From contig VZTG01000491.1 in assembly GCA_013397845.1 (NCBI GenBank), positions 885,220 through 949,219 on the forward strand: a DNA stretch of 64,000 nt. The letters are read 5' to 3'. How positions within the stretch are numbered: the stretch's first letter is position 1; the number at the start of each line of letters is the position of its first letter. Position numbers and translations under genes: made by a program. This DNA comes from Melanocharis versteri. Taxonomy: Eukaryota > Chordata > Aves > Passeriformes > Melanocharitidae. A model generated the notes under the pieces. The model did not search any database. It was not told where the DNA came from and saw only the letters and a program-made list of their open reading frames with translations. This document shows positions 28,246-40,500 of the stretch, in pieces.

Positions 28246-28534
28246 TTGAAGGCACCACCACAGCAGAGTGGCCAGTTGTTCTACTATATGCCCAAAGAAA
28301 GAACACTTCTTCCTGAAATTTACAAAACTATCTAAAAAAAAAAAAAAAAGGAAAACAATTTGTACCCAAAACATGTGCTCTTAAAAAAATACGAACTGTG
28401 CTAAGCAACTCTTAAATTTGGTATGTCCTAGATGTGTATACATACACACACCAGAGGAGCATGCGTGCTGTATATATCGATAGCGAGCTATGTTCCCTTT
28501 CAACTTGTAAGGCTTCAGGAGGCAGTTCTCACAT

Positions 28535-28595
28535 TCAGTAGCTTTCTAGCTTCAGACGGCCTCCATCTCCTTCACTCACAAAACGCTTCCTGCCC
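28535..28595 (-). CDS. PDCD4: PDCD4 last coding exon (residues 447-466)
   Basis: Acceptor cttacag, then a split Arg codon and GRKRFVSEGDGGRLKLESY with TGA at 28535-28537. It contains the C-terminal S6K/Akt site RKRFVS (S454, human S457). The KLESY ending is what I recall for birds; human has KPESY. Confidence 0.95.
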
Positions 28596-31500
28596 CTGTA
28601 AGAAAGTGGAAAGTTTCTTTTCAGTAATTTAGAGTAGCATTGCTTGGTTTTTTCTCGCTGAGAAGAATCTTCTCTTGGTCTTGGAAGTTAAATATAAAGT
28701 GCAAGTTCAGGAGGGTTAGCAGTGATCACAATGTCAGCTCAGCTGCTTCAGAATGCTAGTTTGGAAACCTAGGAATGGCGGGTTTCTACCTAAAGCTGAA
28801 GTATACAAACCAAAAATGCCTCTCAGCATATAACTAGTAACCAAAGTATAATCAAGCTTTTGATGCAGTGTGACTCTCAACCCTCCCACACCCCTACAAA
28901 ACATTTGATACCAACGCACACACACAGTTTTAAGTGTAAAGTCCACAAATGGAGGCTGTTCTTGATAAAGATGCTAACATTCTGAGGTCCAAATTCATCA
29001 CACTCTGTCAAGATGGTTTAAGAACTCTAACAAAACACCCAAAATAGAAAAGACCCGTCAAATAAATAGTATTCCCAATGCATAAAAATGTGAATAGTAG
29101 TTCTAACATACTATTTAAAATTTTACATGTATTCCCCAGAAGAAATTAAACTTATTAACTGTTTTGTGACCAGTAGGGAGGTAACAGCATACTGATTAGC
29201 TACAGTTCACGCAGCATTATTATTTATGCTACGAGTAACCAAGCCATAACAAACCAAAAGCACTGTACGAAGCACAGGACAGATATGAGGAATGGGGTGT
29301 GCAGAGCTTACCCCATATCAGTGTCCTGTTCCTTTTTATATAAACATTAGGACTGGCTGTCTCATCTTAGAACTCTACTCACACTGTTTGATACAGTTCA
29401 ACCATTTTTAAAGGATTTTTAGAATTTTCCCCAGTATAGCTGACAGTTTCCCACTGTCACCTACATGGACCATTGTGACACCTGGATCTTCCAGCTCAGT
29501 GCTGCACTGATTTCTACCAAGCAAATCAGGAAACCAGAGGAGAGGCAGCCTTTATCCTCTGGGGAGCACTGAGGGGTGCTGCCTGGGATTCACAGGAGGC
29601 TGCCTTTCCTCAAGTATTTACCCCAGCCTCAACATAACAGGTTTCACATCAGTGCAGCTTCTTAATACACTTTTTACCAGTCCAACTGTTTGTCCATCCT
29701 CCAGTTTCCACTTCCAATCAGTAACACTTTGGTCCTAAGATGCTGCTTTCTGTAACCTGTGATAGGAATGAAGAGCAGTGCCTTTGCCTATCTACAATGA
29801 AACAAGTACCTTGAAGGGCAGAGGTCTCTCAGTGGTTTGGAGATGATTCCAGCCTGAAAGCATTCCTCTACAAAGCGCTCGAGCACAGAATAGGAGTGTG
29901 GCACATCCAGGTTAATGTCTGGGATTTCACAGTAAACCCGTTCATAGCCCTGCAGTGTAAGGGTTCAAATAATCATCAGGTCATTCTATGATTTTATTAC
30001 AATGTTTTTAAATACCCTTCTGTACTCCAGAGGATTTTTTATATGGTTTCACAAACGTAAAGCAGAGCAGCTACAAGTCAGTAGAGAAATAAGGTATATA
30101 ATATCAGCCAATACCATAGCATTATACAAATATCTATCTACATAAAAACACAACCTGAACTTTTAACTTCTTTACAAGTCAGAAATCCAGACAGTACAAA
30201 ATCTGTATGTTAGCCTGCCTGTTACTACATGGGTAGTAACATGAAGAAAACGAAGAAAAGAAAAATGAAGAAGAAAATGAAGAAAAAAAGAAAATTAATA
30301 TGTCTTCCATGTAAATGAAAGAAATGGGCCACAAATGACCAACACAACAGTTTATGCAGCAGGGGAGAGACTGGGGACAACCAGAGATGACTTCTTCACT
30401 TCCCACCAGCAACACAGCAGGGTCAATTTTTACGTAAGTCTTGGTGTGGTCCCCAGTCTGCCCTGGGACAGAATTGCAGTCTTATACTCATCCTGAGAAG
30501 TAAAGTCACAGATGATTCCAACTGTGCAAAATACTGGCTTCTATACTGCTCTACTTGACATTTATAATTAGTAGGCCTTTATTGTACTACTTCAGTTACA
30601 AAGAACTACCAGATAAAAAGACAAATTTAGAAAATGAAGCAATATTGCAGCATTTTAGATGATTAGCTTTAACCATTTAACCACATAAAGGCAGCTGGAA
30701 ATTTTGGAAGACCTTATGCAAAGTTCTCTAAATGCCATACTTACTCTTTTCATTTGGTCCACAGTAATGACAGAAGACTTCCACAGAGTTTTCAACAAAT
30801 CCAGTATCATTTTAAAGGTCTTTTCTCCAGTTGACTCCAAAACCAGTACGATGGCCTATAACAAATCATGCAAGTGTTTTGACTAAAATGAAAACAGTGG
30901 CTCAAGTACAAGGTGTGTGACCATACAGAGGTACAGAAAGGAGTGAATGAATTATTAGGAATTTTCTGGGGAAAAAAAAGCCCATTTGTTACGTGCACTC
31001 ACAATTTCAATTTAATATTACTATTTGAAAAGAAAAACTGATGGGAAGTTCTTTGAATAAGATAAAAGGTATGAAAAAACAGAAAGGACTAAACAGACTG
31101 AAAAGCACTGCCTTTCTGTCTCTGGTTTCAGCACTACATGGCTACATCCATCTGGCTGCTGCAGTACAGATGGCAATTAATTAATTTTGTGAAATTAATT
31201 TTGTATCCATGGGGTTTTAATTTCGTATCCATGGGGGTTTCTTATCTGTGATTTTAGAAAGACTCAGAAGCTTAAAATCTACAATACTCCACAAGCCCCA
31301 TCAACTGAAATGATTCTGCAGTTCTATTGTAAAGGAATTTTCTATAACAAGTCAATTTACTGAAAAGGAAATTTTGTAGATTGTGGGTGTTCAGCTTTAT
31401 TGGTAAACAACCATTTCCCAATTTGGCAGATAAAAGAGTACAAATGGGAACAGTCTCCCATATAGGCTGGGTCTGAAATAGGTGAGCTTTTACAAATGTG

Positions 31501-34500
31501 CTGAGTGAAACAATTCCACCCTCAAAAAGGAAGCTCTATAACTTAACAAAAACAGGTTAACACCCATTAGAATACCCAGATATCTGAAACTAGAAGGAAA
31601 TAAACACCAAAACAAAGCATGGGAGGGGTTTTTTGGTGCTATTCCTCAGCAGAAAATAAACTGAGATCTTATTTTCAGGAACCTATAATAATCTGAATTC
31701 AACTATTTAACCCCAAAAATTACTTCTGGATCTTTTCAGCATCAGCAGCAGCTTACTTTTTGCACAATGCACACACAAATGAGCACACAAACCATTAACT
31801 TTACGTGAAACAATTTAGTTATTCAAATAACAGAACAAGCAGCCTAAGCTTCAGATGCCAGTTATATTATTTGCATACCCACATCAAAATACCAACAATT
31901 ATTAAAGGGACTCTGATTTCTCCTTACTTCATATACAAGTTCATGGTGAAAATGGGGTACTTCCAGTTCCTGAAGGCAGCGTTCAGCTTCCAGTACATCT
32001 CCGGAAAGCAAATACTCTTTCAGCAACATATCAATCTATTGAATTTTAAAACAAAAAACCAAACACTAATTAGATACAAAATATAAAAGCTATCAAGTGT
32101 TTTGATAATCCACTATCAACCCAGCAGCAAGTTAGTTCCTCAAACTTGCTGCCCATGCTTTTACAAATATAATTAAATTCAAGCATTAATTAAATGGAGA
32201 CATTATCAGTAACCTGAAACACTGTGTAAGCCAAATACCTATCCACAGTGTTGATACACAAGCACCAAAACCACTGCTTTATAAGCTGTGTGTCAACATA
32301 AAAGGTGCATATGGGTGTGATTAAGTTTATCCTCTCCCTTGAATGCCTCCTCCTATCATCTGTTACACTCCCAATCTAGAAATTATAACGCGACCTTTTC
32401 CTTTAGACCTGCTTACTTCATAGCGTGGATCTCTAAACATTCCTGTTTCTTCCTCTCTCTTTTTTCAGTTATTACTGTGCTTTTGATCAGCAATGCCGAA
32501 AAATTAATAGTTTATCTAGTTTAGCCAGTTTCATCTTGGCTCTTTTAATTACTTCATCACTTTATACTGTGAGTTCTTGTTCTTAGCTGAATGCTTACTA
32601 ATTTTGCTTAAAGCAAAAATAAACATATACTTGCAATACAGAATGTTGTACTAGCATGTTCCCAGCAGTGACAAATACTACAAAACCAACGAAATTATCT
32701 ACATCAGTTTGTAAAAACTACTTCGTCTAAATCAATTATATAAAAAAGGAAGTCCAAACAACAAAACCAAACCAACACTCATGACATAAGACATCATTTC
32801 AGTACAGGATACACATCTCTCTTCCCTCTACCCCAAACAAAATAAGCTCAGACCAACAGCTGAGAGAGAGGGGAGTTTTGTCATTACCTCTTTGACCAGG
32901 TGTTTGACAGACTGCTGGCCCCCTCCAGCCCCCCACACGCTGTCGATGCGCTTTCCTCCCTTGCTCATGCTCAGCAGCACCGTCGCTCGGTCCAGCGCAG
33001 CTCTAAAGGCAAAGTCAGTGATTAAAACCTGATTACAGAACTTCATTTAATGCGTCTGCAATTTCCCCCATGGCCACTTCTCCTCAGACAAAGCTACCAG
33101 ATCTTTGGGAAGAGGTCAGGGTTATCAACTCCACAGGGACCATCTGGATCAAAAAACCAGCAAATAAGCTCCCCACGTTATCTTTCTGTCACCTTTACAC
33201 TCCTGGTCATACCATGGGTAAGGACAGGTAACAGTCCTGCAATGGCAGTAGATTGAATCACCAATGCAGAACCTGAAACATCCTCACAAAAAAACAGCTG
33301 AATATTTTCTTCTGCAGAAATGGATTGTATCCACGCTCCTCCAAAAGTGCAGCTTGGCAGGTGGATCTCAAACAAAAAAGGCCTGAGTTGCTGCCACACT
33401 GAAGAACAGTTTTTCTACTGAAATACTATTTTCCATTTGGGTCTGAAGAATTATGAAACCTTTAGAGTTTAAGCCAAAAAAACACTTCAGAAGGTAAATA
33501 CGTAGTTGGAAAAATGGCACAAGCTAGGGATGCCTGCCAGTTTATTGAAAAAAATAATAAAAAGGGAAGTAAGGTGAAAAAAACGAAGTCTCGGATACAG
33601 TATGTACCATCCGTGTAAAGCAGGAACAGTTCTCCCAGTCCTCGTGCTGGGGGCAAGCCAATAACAATAACTCTATTCACCAAGATTTAATGAGCAGGAA
33701 AGACTGGCCAAGAAATAACAAAGGCAGCAAAGCATCCCAGATGTGCAGAATGCGGGCTACAATCCTTCAAACCACAGGACACATTTGTATAAGTGACAAA
33801 TTTTCTCAATTTGAGCCCCCAAGGTGGGCAGCTAAGCATTGCTCTTCCTTCTGAAAGTGCCCAACCATAATCATTGCAAATGCGACTTCTGGAAGACACA
33901 GGAGTTCAGCACCTCCATATCAAGCCTGAAACATACACTTATGGGGGTAAGAAAAATAAAACATGACTCATTATTAAAACATCCCTCTTTGTCAGAGATT
34001 GCTCCTTCAAACTTCTCACACTGACACGGAAAACAATTGTACTTCTTGACAAATAGAGCATTACAGAGAAAGTCTCAGAAATCACTGCACAAGCTTCAAA
34101 CCTTTGTAAGGCAAAACAGTTAATCCCTTGTCTATTTCACAACATATCTACAGCAGCTGTCCTGATGCTATATTTACCCATTAATCACATTAAAGCTTTT
34201 TTTAAGACAAAACCTTCTATAACCACTTCTTGTTTCAGCTCATTTTTCACCCTCGAACATAAGCTGGACAACAAACCTGACAAACTGAACTCAGATGTAT
34301 TAATACATTTTTCAGAACTCAGTATTTTTCCTCTGACTTGAGTCATTCTGGATTTTGTTGGTTTTGTTACAGATTTTGTGGGGGTTTGTTTCATTTTAAA
34401 TTAAAAAAAATAAAGAAAAAGTAAGTTGGAGAACTGCATGATTTATTCTGAAGCTGTAAATTCCTGATCATCATCTCTGACATTTGGAATAGAAAGCTGT

Positions 34501-37500
34501 CTCTATATAGAAAGCAAGGAAATTACCGAGCCTGGACACAATCCACAGTGCCTTTGTAGCCATCTATGTAGGTACTGCTTAGGATCCCATCTCCAACAGC
34601 TCTAGCAATGAACTGGCCCACCAACTGCAACAAAACAGAAGCATTTTTAATTAAATGCTGAATTTCAAAGAAGTTCTAAGTAGATAATTATAATGTGCAT
34701 GGTTTTCAGATTTTATTTAAATGAGCTGTTTCAAAGTGAAAACACAGCCCGGGTAATTGGGAGAGGATTACAGACAGTAAGAAAATCAATAGATATTCTT
34801 CAAAATACAGAGTCTGTTTCAGTTTATTTGATCTATTTTAGCCACAAAAGCTACTGGCATAAAGATTTACAAATATACCTGCGGTGCCCTGGGAGAATCC
34901 AACACCAATTCAGGTAGTTCTTTGAGCAGTCTATCAAAGGATTTCTCCACATCAGTTTTGCTTACTACTGTCCCACAAAGGTCGGAGATAAGCTTAGATG
35001 TCATTTCCCTGTGACTAGCCTTCCCCTCTAATGCCAAGGAAACAGCCAGCACTGGCACACTGTATTTCATTTCACCAAGGTTTAAATTCTTCAGCATCTC
35101 CTAGATAAGATTTGAAAAACAAAACAATGATATTTCATAATTTTTATTATTTAAATATATAAATAGACCTCAAAAATATTTATGTGCTTATATTTATACA
35201 ATTACATATATGCTTCTGCTCATGTAATTAACATAACTGCTTGGGTATTCTTATAGTACATTTCTTGCCAACTTCTCTATAAACTCATCCATAGCTAGCA
35301 ACTGCATTACCCTGTATGCTACAGCTTTGCCCCCCAAAAACCAAGAAATAAAAAGGCACATAACATACCGAAACTTCGTTAGTATCTCCATGTTCAAAAT
35401 ACTCCTGGATGATTGGTGTTAAAGTTTTTTCAAATGCTCTTTCATCAAGAGGTAAAACTACTGTTTCATAGACACAGTTCTCCTGTTTTAAAAAACAAAA
35501 GCAGATACCCTTACTGTCTCTTCTTGCACCTTATGCAGCACTAAGAGCATCAAAATAGATTTTTTTAATCCTTAATGCTTTTTTCTTGGCAGTCAATATT
35601 CTGCCAAAAAACACATTAGACTCTGTCTCTACTATTAAAGTGTGGACAATGCTGGATAATTGTCATACTTCTTCATGTGTTGAATTTACTGTTAGCTGAA
35701 TTCAACTGAAAGGCTGAATTTACTGTTAAACAATGGTAAACACAGGGAACTCTGTTCGTAGGATTCAACTGATACCACAGGAGCAAAGGTCAAGTGCCTC
35801 CATACTGAAGGGACAGCGACAGATGCCCCTGTCCCAGCCCAGCAGAGCTGGCTGTGCCACAGCACCTTCCCCTGCAAGTGGCACTCCTGTCCCTGGCAGG
35901 AACCCTGCCTCGCTCCCTCTCTTCCTCAGTGACTGTGTGACCAGACAGGCGGTGCCATGCACACACCACAGAAAAGGCATTTTCTGAGTATTTGTGAGCA
36001 AAGACATGCCCTAAGGGAAAAAAGAGTCACTCAGCAACTGCCTCATGTATCACCTGTCCTGCAGAGCTCCAGCAGCACCAGATCTCCCTACTAATTCAGT
36101 TCCCTACTCTGCACCTACAGAAGCAACATTCAGAGCAATACTACAGAGCTGAACAAAGACATCTGAACAAAGACATTTTTCAACCCATGTTTAATGGAAA
36201 GAAACTTTTCATGATCAAGAAGTATAGCAGAAATCAAAAAATCTATCCATCACACCAAAGTTACACAGAATGTTCATTCTTCATTAAACTTTGTTCTATG
36301 CACTTGTCAGCTCCATTTTTGATGGCTATTTCTGTTAATGTAAAGTGTTGAATTTTAGGGAAAATTGATCCTGGAAGAAGGTTTTGATATTCCCACATAC
36401 CATTCTTTCAGCAGCTACAGCTGAAGCAAACAGCCTCTACCCAAAGGACACCACCACTTTTCTGCTTATGTCATACAGAATGTACTTATGGTCAGTCTTG
36501 CAATTGTATTGATCTCAGAGACTTTAGCAATCTGTAGAGACTTACTTCTACATCAGCTGTAATCAGCATTTCCCTTTCAATGGTAGAAAACCCCTCTGCC
36601 CAATAAGCTTTGCTTTCTTTCCCTTTCCCCCAGTAATATGGCTGTAAGATACAATCCTCCATAACATATTCTAAGTAAATATATGTCAACAAAATATCCA
36701 AGCTATCAACTTCATGAAGTGTTTATACCAAGTAAACAAGACATTGGGCAGGCTGGGAATACAGGGAAGAGAAAAATGTGTAAAGGATACTGTCCCCACT
36801 AAACTCCCAACTTGAGCAAGTCTGTGTTGCATTTTTAACACAGTGCCTGTGTGCAACATGCAGCAGCACTGCAACATCCACCTCCATGGGAATGAACAGT
36901 GGAGAACACACCTGGGAAAGGGATGGTGCTTACTCAGGCACAGAAAGAGGGCCTGGGGGTAAGATTTGTGAGTATTACACTGACTTCTACATCAGCTGAC
37001 TTTTTGCTAGCCCATAATCTATTCTTGAGCATAAAAATGAGCATTCAGTGTAGCCAGGCTGACATTCACGTTAATTCACAAGGCCATTGAAATCAATAAA
37101 AGGAAATACAAACCAACACTGCAGAGAAACTATTTGCATACCTGGTCATCATCATAATTAGGATCCTTAATATCTACTTCTTCCACATCATACACTTGAC
37201 CTGGTGTCCCCCAAACTCCTTTACCACCTGCTCCACCTGGCAAAACATGGGAGAGTAAAGTAAGGACCGCCAGTTTACAAACAACACTTCTGAGTTCAAC
37301 ACAATATTCTTTCACCTAAAAGTCATCTATCACTGCTTGTGCCCATCTCCTGACTAACAATATATGCTGAAAAAGATGTGTTTGTCTGACAAGTTCCCAC
37401 TTCCACAGCCGCTCTTCATCACTTTCCAGTAAGACACTAGAAGCAGTATGGACTGCACAAGAATTACTGAAAGTTGAAACTGTACTTTCGAATACAACCA

Positions 37501-40500
37501 TGATTTAAATTTGCATTAGTAACAGTCCTGTGAACCACCAACAGTTCGAATTTGTGTATGAAGTCTGCTAAGGAAAGGTACTTCCCTCAAAGACAGATGT
37601 TGATTGATCACAGACAGATTTGCTGCCACTTGCTATTGCCACCCACTATCTAACAGAAAGGGCCAAATGCCTACACAGAGACTGTGGTTTATGAAAACGA
37701 TTCCCAGCAGAAAACAATGTACTGTGCTTTGAACAAATCTTTATCTTTCTCATTCTACTCTCTTCACTAAGTTACACCAACCTTTCTTTGGTAGACCTCT
37801 TCCCTTTCCAGACCGGGATCGCCTGTCCAGGAGTTTCCCCTTTGGGCTCGTTGGTACAACTCCAATCTTCAGTGTCTCTCCATTCTCACTAACAGAGTCT
37901 CCTCTCCCAGAATCTCTGGAAGAGTTTTTCCTCAACCGTCTCTTTGCTTTAGCATTTATTTTGGCTTCAGTAATTGAAGTTGCAGGAATCCAATTTCCAT
38001 TGATTTCAGTTTTTCGTTCCTCAGACCCACCATTTTCTTCATCACCAGAAAATGGAGCATCATTTAGATTCTCAAGTTCTTAAAAAGAAGATAGAAAAAA
38101 AATCTTTTAGTTTTAAACAGTATTATGTTAAAATACCAAAACGCATTGCATTTAGAAAGGATTATAACATTATACAGAACTCTTGTTTCCAACAGTGTTA
38201 AGGCAAATGTTATTTTTAAGATATGTCTACATATTGAAATAATGAGTTCCTTATTCCCCTGCACAAAATATCCACAATCTAAACAGAGCAGATGTCAAGA
38301 GTTGGAAAGCAAAGTAATAAAACCATACATAAATATGTAAACCACAGAAAACCCCACCCTTGTTAAACAAAAACTATCAGAAGTCCTCAGTGCTTTAGAT
38401 CTAAGTGCCTCGTTCTCACTCCACCCACTCTTCTCTTGATTTAGAAACAAACGAAACTGCCAATACAGTAAATTCTGTAGGAACTCACTAATGTTAAAAG
38501 ACTCGTCACCAAAGTGAAATCAACTCCCTAAATCATCAACCAACATTCCCCTTATTCAATTCAAGGAATTTCAAACACAGCTCATTAGCAAGAAAAGCAA
38601 CAATTTAGGCATAGAATAATATAAAAACATCACTTTTACTTTTTTTTTTGTTTTTAAAGTTACAGGGGGGGAAATGCTGTTCAATACAAAGCCTGGACAG
38701 CTTGGTAATGAAGACTCATAGAATACATAGTCGTCTGAATCAGTAGGATCTCTCTTCTCTGTGGATTGTCCCTCACTGTAGCTTCTGTCAAGATTGTTTC
38801 TAAACACAACACAATCAAATATAATAGGTTTGTTTTGAACCCAACAAAAAACTCTCTTACAACTTAAGGATCTGTAAGTACCTCAGAGCACTGAGAAGTG
38901 CAATAACTTCACTCTCTGAGGAAGCTAATGCACATTTAAGGTTTAGGTCTAAAGTCTTATTTCACAAAGTTAAGTTGTCCCTCACTTGCGCTGTGTGGTT
39001 CAGCAGAATGTCTTATTTAGAGCATTATAAACAAAAGCTTGCACAAGCTATTCTTCCCCTTCTTCACTGATCAAGATTAAAAAAAAAAAAAAAAGAGAAA
39101 GCACCTGAGAACCTATTTACGTTCCAGTGAGTACCCTGGGAGTCCTTGCAAATTGGAAGACACACGCACAAAGAGAACAGCCTCAGCTCTGTTACACAGT
39201 TCTCCATTTCTTGAGAAATTATTACCGTCCTAAAGACATAACCTACAGCCCCAACAGGGCAGTAACAGGGCACTCAGAAGAAGCTGCTTTTCCAAAACTG
39301 CTTTACAGAAAAGCTCACTGCCGTTAACCCAGAATATGAAGAATATTCAAAATTTACATTTGAACTTAGCTAATGTATTAATTCACCATTCCGATACCTT
39401 CTCATTAGCATCATGCACTTGGCAATACTTCTCAGAATTACGGTTTTTTCACTTCAAAACAGGTTCATAAAAAATTGTTTTGAAAGCAAACTGCACTTAT
39501 AAAATATTGCCAATCTCCAAGTATTTACCCATATCAAAGAGGATATTACACTACAAACTGAGCAAACTTTGACGGAACTGCCTCATTTGTGATCAAGGAA
39601 ATAACATTTATTTACTGGTGTTCACAGATGTGAATGCTACAGCTGAGCAATAATGCAGCCATTCCAGGCTAAGCTTCATCTTTCCACTCATTACTCCCAC
39701 AAAAGCATTCCTTTTATGCTTGCAGCAAGCTAAAGAAGAAAAGCATGCATCACATCCAGGAAAAGATTTCTCACAAGCAGCTTTCTCTGTTTGTCTAACA
39801 TTTTAATAAAACAATGAGAGATTTGCATAAAGCTAACAGAGGGGGAAAAAAAGAGCAAACCCAAACAGGTTTCCTTCCTCTCATTCCCCAGGAGACCCCA
39901 TCAGCAACAACCAGCCCTTCTCAGTCCAATGCACTCAAATTCTTCTTCATGCTCAGTCTCCCATGAATTTCTCCAGTTTACACCTGAGACCTGGCTGTCC
40001 AGAAACTCCACTCTTCAACGACCACTTAACTCTTTCTCAGTTTCCAAAGAAAATGGCCAACAATTAACACAAGTAAGTCCTGGCTCTGACAGCTAAGGAT
40101 TAAAGGGGAGGCTACAGTCCAGCCTCCTTACACAATCCTGATCTCAGGTTCAAGACTAAAGGAAATCCTCCACAGGAAACATCCAACCCATAAGAATTAG
40201 TATTTCTCACTGTACTACTAAACTGTTTTTTTATATAACACTGTCACTTCCAGCTGCAACCTCTTTCTCCATAATATGGTAACAACTGGCCTTCCACTAT
40301 TAGTTACCTAGCTAGGCTTGAAAAAACAGGCTGAACATATATCCTATTTTCCAAAAAACTATAAAAAAATAACAAGAACCTATAAAATGGTGCAGATCTT
40401 CCTTCCAGCTTCTCATTTTCACATCATATAACATATACATATATAGGAAGTAACAGTCTTCAATCAACTTTAATACTTTGCTTACTATATATTAAGAAGT

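Larger units (their letters stand above)
27850..28534 (-). other. PDCD4: PDCD4 3' untranslated region
   Basis: Sequence between the PDCD4 stop codon and the predicted cleavage site, about 685 bases. It contains a 16-base T run in the transcript sense (28334-28349) and the miR-21 site described separately. No AATAAA occurs on the minus strand in this interval. The only usable signal I see is ATTAAA at 27870-27875, followed by a T/GT-rich stretch that fits a downstream element. The exact 3' end is inferred. Confidence 0.7.
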
